Of a stretch of 52,338 nucleotides of DNA, positions 43,715-52,338 are shown one piece after another. Location of the stretch: the NCBI RefSeq assembly GCF_001298675.1, contig NZ_CYIG01000024.1, forward strand, positions 1 through 52,338, written 5' to 3'. Position numbers and translations under genes: made by a program. This stretch comes from Paenacidovorax caeni (GTDB lineage: Bacteria > Pseudomonadota > Gammaproteobacteria > Burkholderiales > Burkholderiaceae_C). Position 1 is the stretch's first letter. Each line of letters starts with the position of its first letter. Below the pieces are notes generated by a model, which saw nothing but the letters and a program-made list of their open reading frames with translations, was not told where the DNA came from and did not search any database.

Positions 43715-46700
43715 TTAGACCTTCTCCACCTTCACAAGGAAGGTTTTGAATTCCGGCGTGTTGGTATTGCCGTCGCCCACAAAGGGCGTCAGCGTGTTGG
43801 CCAGGAAGCCTGGCTTGGTCACGCCCTTGAAGCCCCAGTGGATGGGAATACCCACGTGATGCACGGTCTTGCCCTCGATCTTCATCGGCTTGATCCGCTT
43901 GGTGACCACGGCCACCGCCTTGATAAAGCCACGCTTGGAGCTCACCTTGACCTTGTCGCCTGCCACGATGCCCAGCTCCTTGGCCAGTGCCTCGCCGATT
44001 TCGACGAACTGCTCCGGCTGCGTGATGGCATTGACCAGCGCGTGCTTGGTCCAGTAGTGGAAGTGCTCGGTCAGGCGGTAGGTGGTGCCCACGTGTGGGA
44101 ACTCGCTGGCCTTGCCGAAGGTGTCCCAGATGTTCTTGAACACCCGCGCCGCCGGTGAGGACGTGGCCTTGGGGTTGTCCGGGTACATGGGGTTGAAGCC
44201 CAGCGGCGTGTCGAACGGCTCGTAGTGCGTGGGGAACGGCCCTTCAGCCATGCCCTTGCGCGCGAAGAAGCGCGCCACACCCTCCGGCGTCATGATGAAC
44301 GGCCCGGCGCCGGTCTCGGGTGCCAGGGTGGCGCCCATGTCCGGAATGTCGGCACCGCCCCAGGCCTTGCCGTTCCACTCGATGAGCTTGCGGCGCGGGT
44401 TGAAGGCCTTGCCCTGAACGTCGCAGGAGGCGCGGTTGTAGAGCACGCGGCGGTTCGCCGGCCAGGCCCAGGCCCAGTTCAGCGTGTTGCCGATACCGGT
44501 CGGGTCGGCGTTGTCGCGCCGCCCCATCTGGTTGCCTGCCTGTGTCCAGCAGCCCGCGTAGATCCAGCAGCCGCTGGCGGTGGTGCCGTCGTCGCGCAGC
44601 TCGCCAAAGCCCGAAAGCTGCTGGCCTGCGGGGCGCAGCACCTTGGTCGGATCCTTGGGGTCGAGCAGGTCGGCCAGCGCCTTGCCGTTGTACTCCTTGG
44701 CGATTTCCTCGGAGCTCGGGTGGTCGGGCTGGGCGTACTTCCAGTCCAGGTTCAGGATCGGGTCGGCAAACGCGCCGCCTTCCTTGGCGTAGAGCGCCTT
44801 CAGGCGGTGGTGCAGCGCAGACATGATGGCCACGTCGGTGCGCGCTTCGCCCGGGGGCTCGGCCGCCTTCCAGTGCCACTGCAACACGCGCGAGGAGCTC
44901 ACCACCGCGCCTTCTTCCTCGGCGAAGCAGGTCGTGGGCAGGCGGAACACCTCGGTCTGCACGGAGGCCGCGTCGATGTCGTTGAACTCGCCGTGGTTCT
45001 TCCAGAATTCCGAGGTTTCAGTGGCCAGCGGATCCATGACGACCAGGAACTTGAGCTTGGCCAGGCCGTCGCGCACGCGCCCGCTGTTCGACAGCGAGGC
45101 GATGGGGTTGAAGCCCTGCGCGATGTAGCCGTTGACCTTGCCCTCGTTCATAAGCTGGAAGTACTGCAGCATGTCGTACTGCTTGTCCAGCTTGGGCAGG
45201 TAGTCGTAGGCCCAGTTGTTCTCGGCCGTAGCGGCTGCGCCGAACCAGGACTTCATCAGGCTGACGTGGAACTTGGGGTAGTTCTGCCAGTAGCTCATCT
45301 GGCCTGCGCGCAGCGGTTTTTGCGTGCGCGCCGCGATGTAGCCCTGGTAGTCCTGCTCCTTCTCGCCCGGCAGCGTCAGGTAGCCCGGCAGGCTGGCGGA
45401 GAGCAGGCCCAGATCGGTCAGGCCCTGGATGTTGGAGTGTCCACGCAGCGCGTTCATGCCGCCGCCAGCCACGCCGATGTTGCCGCACAGCAGCTGCACC
45501 ATGGCGGCGCAGCGCAGGATCTGCGCGCCGATGGAGTGCTGCGTCCAGCCCAGCGCGTAGAGGATGGTGGCGGCACGCCCGGCCACGGCCGTGGAGGCGA
45601 ACTTCTCGGCCACGTGCAGGAACTTCTCCTTCGGTGTGCCGCAGACGCTCTCGACCTTTTCGGGCGTGTAGCTCTCGTAGTGCTTCTTCATGAGCTGGTA
45701 CACGCAGCGCGGGTGCTGCAGGGTCGGGTCGGTCAAGACGTAACCGTCTTCACCCAGCTCGTAGTCCCAGCTCTTCTTGTCGTAGGTGCGTTTTTCCTCG
45801 TTGTAGCCCGAGAAGATGCCATCCACGAAAGCAAAGTCATCGCGCACGATGAAGCTGAAGTCCGTGTAGTTGTGCACGTACTCGTGGTGGATCTTGTCGT
45901 TGGACAAGAGGTAATTGATGATGCCGCCCAGGAACACAATGTCGCTGCCCGACCGGATGGGGGCATAGAAATCGGCCACGGAGGCAGAGCGGTTAAAGCG
46001 CGGATCGACCACCATGAAGTGCGCCTTGTTATGCGCCTTCGCTTCGGTCACCCACTTGAAGCCGCAGGGGTGCGCTTCGGCGGCATTGCCGCCCATGATC
46101 AAAATAACGTCCGCGTTCTTGATGTCGACCCAATGGTTCGTCATCGCTCCACGGCCAAACGTCGGGGCAAGACCTGCCACCGTCGGGCCGTGTCAAACAC
46201 GGGCTTGGTTGTCGAACGCCAGCAGGCCCCAGGAACGGGCCACTTTGTGGGTGATGTAACCGGCTTCGTTGCTCGACGCCGAAGCGGCCAGCATGCCAGT
46301 GGTGAGCCAGCGGTTCACCGTGAGGCCGTCTTCCGTCTTGGCCTGGAAGTTGGCGTCGCGGTCGTCCTTGAGCAGCTTGGCGATGCGCGTGAGCGCCTCG
46401 TCCCAGGACATGCGCTTCCACTCGTTTGAGCCAGGCGCACGGTACTCGGGGTACAACAAGCGGTTGGGGCTGTTGATGAAGTCCAGCAGGCCCGCGCCCT
46501 TGGGGCATAGCGTGCCGCGGTTCACCGGGTGGTCCGGGTCGCCTTCGACGTGGATGACGGAGGGCTTGGCGTTCTTCACGCCGTCGCCCAGGGAATACAT
46601 CAGCAGGCCACAGCCGACCGAGCAATAAGTGCAGGTCTGCCGTGTGACGGTGGTGGCGGCCAATTTGTACTGGCGCACTTCGGCCAACGCGGTGGCGGGC

Positions 46701-46780
46701 GAAAAGCCCATCGCCACCAGGCTGGAGCCCACCAGGCCTGCCCCGCTAACGCGGAAGAAGTGCCGGCGGTTCATGTCCAT
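43715..46780 (-). CDS. fdnG: Formate dehydrogenase alpha subunit, selenocysteine-containing (UGA-196 read as Sec)
   Basis: A 1021-residue molybdopterin/tungstopterin enzyme oxidising formate to CO2 in the periplasm. The Tat signal is [21 protein letters not shown] [4Fe-4S] site [14 protein letters not shown] (Cys) is followed by CPKGAG. The in-frame TGA at 46193-46195 is codon 196, in the context [23 protein letters not shown], identical in position to Sec196 of E. coli FdnG/FdoG. A SECIS hairpin follows at once. Simple ORF calling splits the gene into 46193-46780 and 43715-46180; it is not a pseudogene, because the complete Sec machinery lies next to it. RBS AGGAGG precedes the ATG. Operon order: fdnG-fdnH-fdnI-fdhE-selA-selB-selC. 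Confidence 0.96.
46150..46192 (-). promoter_or_regulatory. SECIS hairpin directing selenocysteine insertion
   Basis: Directly after the UGA (46193-46195), CACGGCC (46186-46192) pairs perfectly with GGCCGTG (46150-46156). Further up, GGCA and TGCC close a small apical loop reading GGTCT. The AGGUCU loop is the element SelB recognises in E. coli fdhF and fdnG. Spacing (stem base next to the UGA, about 40 bases in all) fits the bacterial type. Confidence 0.9.
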
Positions 46781-47015
46781 GAGGGAACCTCCTGTCGTGG
46801 GGGAGTGGAATGTTGTAGTGTGATATTCAAGGCTTGTCCGGGAAAGTCCTACAGGGATTGCACCGATGCGCTACGCCTGCCCATCGCGGTGGGGCCGTGA
46901 GGGGCGGATCATAGGCATCCTGGCCCGATGTGGGGCCGATTCCTGACCCTGGCGCGGGGCGGTTGTCCCCGCGGGGTGCAAGCCTTCGGGTGGCTGTTAA
47001 GGTGCGAGGATGTTC

Positions 47016-47879
47016 ATGAGCGATCCCATCGAGCCGGCCTGCCCGCTGGCGCCGGGCGCGGCAGGCGCTTGCCCGCCGCAGCCCCTGGCCGACGTGGCCG
47101 TGCAGCGCTGGCACAGCGGCGGCGGTGCGCCGCAGTTCTACGCCAGCTATGTTGCTGCCGAAGTGCCGGTGGCGCTGGTGTTCAACGGCATTTCGCACGC
47201 CGTGATGATGGCCACACCGCAAGATCTGGAGGCGTTTGCCGTGGGCTTCGCGCTGAGCGAGGGCATCGTCGAGCAGCCGCAGGAGTGCCGCGACCTCGAA
47301 GTGACCCTGCACGGGCTGGGCACGCCCGATGCCAGCTGCGCCGTGCACATGGAGATTTCGCCGCGCCAGTTCGCCCGCCTCAAGGACCGCCGCCGCACCC
47401 TGGCCGGGCGGACCGGGTGCGGGGTGTGCGGCATCGACAGCCTGCAGGCGCTGGACCTGCACCCCGCGCCGCTGGCTGCGCCCGCCTGGCGCGAGCAGCT
47501 GGATGCCGCGCGCATCTTGCGCCCCTTTGGCGCGCTGGCCGCGCGCCAGACGCTCAATGTCCAGGTCGGCTCGCTGCATGCCGCAGGTTGGGCCACACCC
47601 GAGGGTGAACTGACCGATGTGCTCGAAGACGTAGGTCGCCACAACGCGCTCGACAAGCTCTTTGGCCGCCTGGCCCTGGCGGGCCGCCTGGGCGAGCCGG
47701 GCTTTGTCATCATGACCAGCCGCACCAGCTACGAACTGGTGCGCAAGTGCGCGCGCCTGGGCGTGCCGGCGTTCGCCACCATTTCGGCGCCCACTGCGCT
47801 GGCGCTGCAGCTGGCGCAAGAGGCCGGCATGCACCTGTGGGCCATGTGTCGGCCGCCCACGGCGCTGCGCTATGCCTGA
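47016..47879 (+). CDS. fdhD: Formate dehydrogenase sulfurtransferase FdhD
   Basis: A 287-residue protein that passes sulfur from IscS to the molybdenum cofactor of formate dehydrogenase. The hallmark CGVCG is at residues 135-139 (TGCGVCGIDSLQ). ALSEGIVEQ, EDVGRHNALDKL and TSRTSYELVRKCARLGVP are also typical. I choose the ATG at 47016, six bases after GAGG; an ATG at 47010 is too close to it. It is divergent from fdnG, and the 235-base gap between them must hold both promoters; I see no clear FNR or sigma-54 site there. Confidence 0.93.
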   Translation: MSDPIEPACPLAPGAAGACPPQPLADVAVQRWHSGGGAPQFYASYVAAEVPVALVFNGISHAVMMATPQDLEAFAVGFALSEGIVEQPQECRDLEVTLHGLGTPDASCAVHMEISPRQFARLKDRRRTLAGRTGCGVCGIDSLQALDLHPAPLAAPAWREQLDAARILRPFGALAARQTLNVQVGSLHAAGWATPEGELTDVLEDVGRHNALDKLFGRLALAGRLGEPGFVIMTSRTSYELVRKCARLGVPAFATISAPTALALQLAQEAGMHLWAMCRPPTALRYA

Positions 47880-47910
47880 GCAATGCGTGAACATCCACGT
47901 CGTTTACTCC

Positions 47911-47960
47911 TGATTCAATAGCTTCCAGCGCTTGCTGGGTAAGGGCTGGAGGCCGAAAAT
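47911..47960. repeat. Family 1 intergenic palindromic repeat, copy 10
   Basis: AATAGCTTCCAGCGCTTG and GTAAGGGCTGGAGGC surround CTGG. It lies between fdhD and the permease gene, both rightward. Its right arm contains GGAGG at 47948-47952, the only ribosome-site-like sequence before the permease ATG at 47964. Confidence 0.75.
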
Positions 47961-47963
47961 ACT

Positions 47964-50507
47964 ATGAATCCATCGATTCTTGCCCTGGGTTGGCGCACCT
48001 TGCTGCGCGATCTGCGCGCGGGCGGGCTGCGCCTGATGTTCTGGGCCGTGGCCTTGGCCGTGGCCGCCTTGACCTCGGTGGGCTTCTTTGCCGACCGGCT
48101 GCAGGGCGGCCTGGTGCGCGATGCAGCGCAGCTGCTCGGCGGCGACGTGGTCGTGGCCAGCGACCAGCCTACGCCCGCCGCCTTTGCCCAGCAGGCCCAG
48201 GCGCTGGGACTGCGCACCAGCACCACGGTGAGCTTTCCCACCATGGCGCGCGCGCCCGACGCGCAGGGCGGTGCCAGCCGCCTGGTGGCGCTCAAGGCCG
48301 TGGCGCCCGGCTATCCGCTGCGCGGCAGCCTGCGCGTGGCCGACGCCCCCGGTGCGCCCGACGCCGCCACGCAGGCCACGCCGGCGCGCGGCGAGGTCTG
48401 GCTCGACGCCCCGCTGCTCGAAGCCCTGGGCCTGGCGATGGGCGACACGCTGCTGCTGGGCGATGCGCAGCTGCGCATCGCCCGCATCCTCACGCTGGAG
48501 CCCGACCGGGGCGCGGGCTTTCTGAGCTTCGCGCCGCGCGTCATGCTCCACGCGGCGGACTTGCCCGCCACCGGGCTGGTGCAACCCGCCAGCCGCCTGA
48601 CCTACCGCTTTGCCGTGGCCGGCCCCGACGCCGCCGTGCAGCCCTACCGCGCCTGGGCACAAGAGCAGGCGCAGCGGCCCGATGTGCACGGCCTGCGCGT
48701 CGAGTCGCTCGACAGTGGTAGCCCCGAGATGCGCCAGACGCTGGAGCGCGCGCAGAAGTTCCTCAACCTCGTGGCCTTGCTGGCGGCGCTGCTCTCGGCC
48801 GTCGCCGTGGCCCTGGCGGCACGCGCCTTCGCTGCCGAGCACCTGGATGCGGCCGCGCTGCTGCGTGTGCTGGGCCTGAGCCAGCGCCGCATCGCCTGGG
48901 CCTACACGGTGGAGTTCACGCTGGTGGGCCTGGCCGCCAGCGCCACGGGCGTGCTCATGGGCTTTGGCGTGCACCACCTGTTTGTGCAGTTGCTCGCCGG
49001 GCTGATCGAGGCCGCGCTGCCGGCCCCCGGCCCGTGGCCTGCTGTGCTGGGGCTGGGCCTGGGGCTCACGCTGTTGTTGGCCTTCGGCCTGCCGCCGGTG
49101 CTGCAGCTGGCGCGCGTGCCGCCGCTGCGCGTGATCCGGCGCGACCTGGGGGCGCTCAAGCCCGCCTCCCTCGCCGTGCTGGCGCTTGGCGTGGCAGGCT
49201 TCGCCGCGCTGCTGCTGGCGGTGAGCAGCGACCTCAAGCTCGGCCTCATCGCCGTGGGCGGCTTCGCGGCAGCGGTGCTGCTGTTCGCGCTGCTGGCCTG
49301 GCTGGCGGTACGCCTGCTGCGCCGCAGCGTCAACGAAGCCACGGCGCCGCGCTGGCTGGTGCTGGCCACGCGCCAGCTTGCGGCGCGCCCGGCCTATGCC
49401 GTGGTGCAGGTCAGCAGCCTGGCCGTGGGGCTGCTGGCGCTGGTGCTGCTGGTGCTGCTGCGCACCGACCTGATCGCCAGCTGGCGCCAGGCCACCCCGG
49501 CCGATGCGCCGAACCGCTTCGTCATCAACATCCTGCCCGACCAGGCGCAGGACTTCCAGCAGGCGCTGCGTGCGGCGGGCGTGGCGCGCTATGACTGGTA
49601 CCCCATGTTCCGCGGCCGCCTGGTGGCGGTGAACGAGCGCCCCGTGGGCCCGCAGGACTACACCGAGGACCGCGCCAAACGCCTGGTGGACCGCGAATTC
49701 AACCTCTCCAACGCTGCCGAGGCGCCGGGCCACAACCAGATCGTGGCCGGGCGCTGGACGCCTGGGGAGCAGGGCACGGTGAGTGTGGAGGAGGGCATCG
49801 CCCAGACCCTGGGCCTGAAGCTGGGTGACCGGCTGCGCTTTGACATCGCCGGCATGCCCAGCGAGGCGCGCATCACCAGCCTGCGCAAGGTGGACTGGGG
49901 CTCGATGCGCGCCAATTTCTTTGTCATGTACCCGGTGCAGGCGCCCGATGCTGTCTTGCCCGGACTGCCCGTGACCTACCTGGCCGCCTTCCGCGCGCCC
50001 GGCGCCGAGGGCGCAGGCGCCGGCTTCGACAACGCGCTGGTGCGCCAGTTTCCCAACGTCACCAACGTCGATCTGAGCCAGACGCTGGCGCAGGTGCAGC
50101 GCGTGCTCGACCAGGTGGTGCGCGCCGTGGAGCTGCTGTTTGGCTTCACCCTCGCCGCCGGGCTGGTGGTGCTGTTTGCTGCCGTCACCGCCACGCGCGA
50201 GGAGCGTGCGCGCGAATTCGCCATCATGCGCGCCGTGGGCGCGCGCGCCAGCCTGCTGCGCCAGGTGCAGCGCGCCGAGCTGGCGGGCGTGGGCCTGCTC
50301 GCGGGCGTGCTGGCCAGCAGCGTGGCCGTGGCCGTGGGCTGGGCGCTGGCGCGCTTCGTGTTCGACTTTCACTGGACCGCCTCGCCCCTGGTGCCGCTGG
50401 CGGGGGCCGCGGCGGGTGCGCTGCTGGCCCTGCTGGCCGGCTGGTGGGGGCTGCGCGAGGTGCTGCGCCGCCCCGTGGTGGAGACGCTGCGCCGTGCGGC
50501 TGAATGA
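47964..50507 (+). CDS. FtsX-family ABC transporter permease (YbbP-like)
   Basis: An 847-residue membrane protein with about ten helices. Two FtsX/MacB permease cores occur: one around residues 260-400 (FLNLVALLAALLSAVAVALAARAFAAEH...LLRVLGLSQRRIAWAYTVEF), the other at the C-terminus (REERAREFAIMRAVGARASLLRQVQRAELAGVGLLAGVLASSV). Large periplasmic regions lie between. This is the YbbP layout, a single-chain permease with duplicated FtsX modules that works with a YbbA/LolD-type ATPase. No ATPase gene is adjacent. Its role in envelope lipid or hydrophobic-compound transport is inferred from relatives. Confidence 0.88.
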   Translation: MNPSILALGWRTLLRDLRAGGLRLMFWAVALAVAALTSVGFFADRLQGGLVRDAAQLLGGDVVVASDQPTPAAFAQQAQALGLRTSTTVSFPTMARAPDAQGGASRLVALKAVAPGYPLRGSLRVADAPGAPDAATQATPARGEVWLDAPLLEALGLAMGDTLLLGDAQLRIARILTLEPDRGAGFLSFAPRVMLHAADLPATGLVQPASRLTYRFAVAGPDAAVQPYRAWAQEQAQRPDVHGLRVESLDSGSPEMRQTLERAQKFLNLVALLAALLSAVAVALAARAFAAEHLDAAALLRVLGLSQRRIAWAYTVEFTLVGLAASATGVLMGFGVHHLFVQLLAGLIEAALPAPGPWPAVLGLGLGLTLLLAFGLPPVLQLARVPPLRVIRRDLGALKPASLAVLALGVAGFAALLLAVSSDLKLGLIAVGGFAAAVLLFALLAWLAVRLLRRSVNEATAPRWLVLATRQLAARPAYAVVQVSSLAVGLLALVLLVLLRTDLIASWRQATPADAPNRFVINILPDQAQDFQQALRAAGVARYDWYPMFRGRLVAVNERPVGPQDYTEDRAKRLVDREFNLSNAAEAPGHNQIVAGRWTPGEQGTVSVEEGIAQTLGLKLGDRLRFDIAGMPSEARITSLRKVDWGSMRANFFVMYPVQAPDAVLPGLPVTYLAAFRAPGAEGAGAGFDNALVRQFPNVTNVDLSQTLAQVQRVLDQVVRAVELLFGFTLAAGLVVLFAAVTATREERAREFAIMRAVGARASLLRQVQRAELAGVGLLAGVLASSVAVAVGWALARFVFDFHWTASPLVPLAGAAAGALLALLAGWWGLREVLRRPVVETLRRAAE

Positions 50508-50582
50508 CCCCCCCCTCAGTCGCCCTCGGCGCCTTCCCCTTCTCTCGTTCGCGCTGCGCGCTGCGGCTGGCGGACGCAGCAC
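50508..50582. repeat. Family 2 intergenic repeat, copy downstream of the permease
   Basis: It starts with a run of C, then TCAGTCGCCCTCGGCGCC, TTCCCCTTCTCTCG and GCTGCGCGCTGCGG. It aligns along its length with the long copy at 17130-17282 (read on the minus strand) and with the split copy at the IS110 ends. It begins directly after the permease stop, so it may end that transcript. Confidence 0.7.
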
Positions 50583-50610
50583 CGTGGATACCTGCAGTGA
50601 GGATGTGCTA

Positions 50611-50662
50611 TTGAAAAATGAGCTGCTAGCGCTTGCTGTGTAAGCGCTAGCGCCATTTTTTA
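50611..50662. repeat. Family 1 intergenic palindromic repeat, copy 11
   Basis: GAGCTGCTAGCGCTTG pairs with TAAGCGCTAGCGCC around CTGTG and is followed by ATTTTTTACC. The T-run makes it the best intrinsic-terminator look-alike of the set on the plus strand. It lies between the permease and the DksA-like gene. Confidence 0.78.
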
Positions 50663-50726
50663 CCAGAAACCCTGCAGGCTTGATGTGTGTCAACGAAGGC
50701 GGCGCCGTAACTGGCATCCTGTGGCC

Positions 50727-51116
50727 ATGACACACGACAACACCTTCCTGACCGATGCCCAACGCGAACAGTTGCGTGCCCAGCTTGAAGCGCGCAAGGA
50801 ACAGCTGCTGCAAGAGTTGAACGCAGCCCAGCGCGACAATCTCTCGCTGCTGCCCAGCCGGGGCGACGCGGCCCACCCGGACGACCGCAAGGAGCATTCC
50901 GAGGACATGTTCTTCAACACCGTGCGCGACGCCGAGGCCAGCCGCGACCACGACGAGCTGGTGGCAGTGCGCGCCGCGCTGGAGCGCATCGCTGACGGCA
51001 GCTACGGCGAATGTCTCGATTGCGGCCAGGGCGTGGGCCTGGCGCGGCTGCAGGCCCAGCCCCAGGCCTTGCGCTGCGTGGGCTGCCAGTCCAAAGCCGA
51101 AACGCGCTTGAAGTGA
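50727..51116 (+). CDS. TraR/DksA-family zinc-finger protein
   Basis: A 129-residue protein with an N-terminal coiled-coil helix (LTDAQREQLRAQLEARKEQL). The C-terminal four-cysteine zinc finger is YGECLDCGQGVG...ALRCVGCQSKAE. DksA/TraR proteins enter the RNA polymerase secondary channel and alter promoter response, often with ppGpp. This is a short paralogue (E. coli DksA is 151 residues), so its target set may differ. The ATG at 50727 is chosen; the frame opens at 50685 without support. The IS110 element lies just downstream. Confidence 0.85.
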   Translation: MTHDNTFLTDAQREQLRAQLEARKEQLLQELNAAQRDNLSLLPSRGDAAHPDDRKEHSEDMFFNTVRDAEASRDHDELVAVRAALERIADGSYGECLDCGQGVGLARLQAQPQALRCVGCQSKAETRLK

Positions 51117-51121
51117 AACGG

Positions 51122-51133
51122 CACCCCCCTGAG
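51122..51133. repeat. Left fragment of a family 2 repeat, split by the IS110 element
   Basis: CACCCCCCTGAG is the start of a family 2 repeat; the rest resumes at 52317. Joining both gives CCCCCCTGAG-CGGCTGCGCCGC-TTCCCCCTTC, which aligns with the intact copies. It marks the insertion point of the mobile element. Confidence 0.65.
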
Positions 51134-51148
51134 TAACCGTCTTCAAAG

Positions 51149-52300
<1,152 letters not shown>

Positions 52301-52316
52301 GGATGGAAGATACAAG

Positions 52317-52338
52317 CGGCTGCGCCGCTTCCCCCTTC
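52317..52338. repeat. Right fragment of the split family 2 repeat
   Basis: CGGCTGCGCCGCTTCCCCCT continues the repeat begun at 51122. It holds the palindrome around TGC (GCGGC/GCCGC with AAG/CTT) and the CTTCCCCCTTC block shared with the other family 2 copies. It runs off the window. Confidence 0.65.

Noticed and set aside
43715-46780. Formate dehydrogenase alpha as a frameshifted or nonsense-broken pseudogene
   Set aside because: The interrupting codon is TGA at the exact selenocysteine position, followed by a SECIS hairpin, and the Sec machinery is encoded next to it.

Overview
The window is a high-GC chromosomal segment of a betaproteobacterium, most likely a member of the Comamonadaceae (Acidovorax/Comamonas/Polaromonas-like). 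This rests on protein style, on the DctP/TRAP and LivJ-type transport genes, and on two families of intergenic palindromic repeats that I associate with that family. Genes are tightly packed, with many ATGA or TGATG start/stop overlaps. No rRNA, CRISPR array or prophage is visible.

Layout. Positions 1-136 are the end of an IS5-like element. 176-5777 is a three-gene catabolic operon (thiamine-diphosphate enzyme, FMN 2-hydroxyacid dehydrogenase, FAD dehydrogenase) with a divergent AraC regulator. 5839-13874 is a C4-dicarboxylate-type TRAP locus: a two-component system, two DctP-like binding proteins, DctQ, DctM and an appended LivJ-type binding protein. 13941-18863 is a partial sulfur-oxidation operon (cytochrome c, two flavocytochrome c flavoproteins, a YeeE/YedE transporter, SoxY, SoxZ). 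19146-24811 holds single genes: GNAT, SGNH lipoprotein, a DUF2325 protein beside a Fur-like site, a zinc-ribbon membrane protein, a LysE exporter with its AraC regulator, and a zinc-ribbon/PD-(D/E)XK nuclease-like protein directly behind metG. 26934-33791 is a signalling operon (TonB-dependent receptor, YfiR-like protein, hybrid histidine kinase, REC-GGDEF diguanylate cyclase). With a patatin gene it separates metG from apbC.

35345-47879 is a nearly self-contained selenocysteine/formate dehydrogenase island: apbC, selD, tRNA-Sec (selC), selB, selA, fdhE, the gamma, beta and alpha subunits of a membrane formate dehydrogenase, and fdhD. The alpha subunit is one gene interrupted by an in-frame UGA at codon 196, followed by a clear bacterial SECIS hairpin. 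SelD makes selenophosphate, SelA charges tRNA-Sec, SelB delivers it at the UGA, and FdhD and FdhE mature the enzyme.

47964-52338 has a YbbP-like permease, a DksA/TraR-type zinc-finger protein and an IS110-family element. The IS110 element is the most striking item. It sits inside a copy of an intergenic repeat with an AG (CT on the transposase strand) core at both ends. Its upstream non-coding end carries, in the expected order, four short segments that match the left and right target and the left and right donor sequences. It therefore looks like a complete bridge-RNA gene whose guides explain this very insertion.

Two dispersed repeat families run through the window. Family 1 (about 45-55 bp, AGCGCTT...AAGCGCT core) has eleven recognisable copies and sits at nearly all convergent gene ends. 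Family 2 (C-rich start, CTTCCCCCTTCTC core) has three copies, one of them split by the IS110 element.
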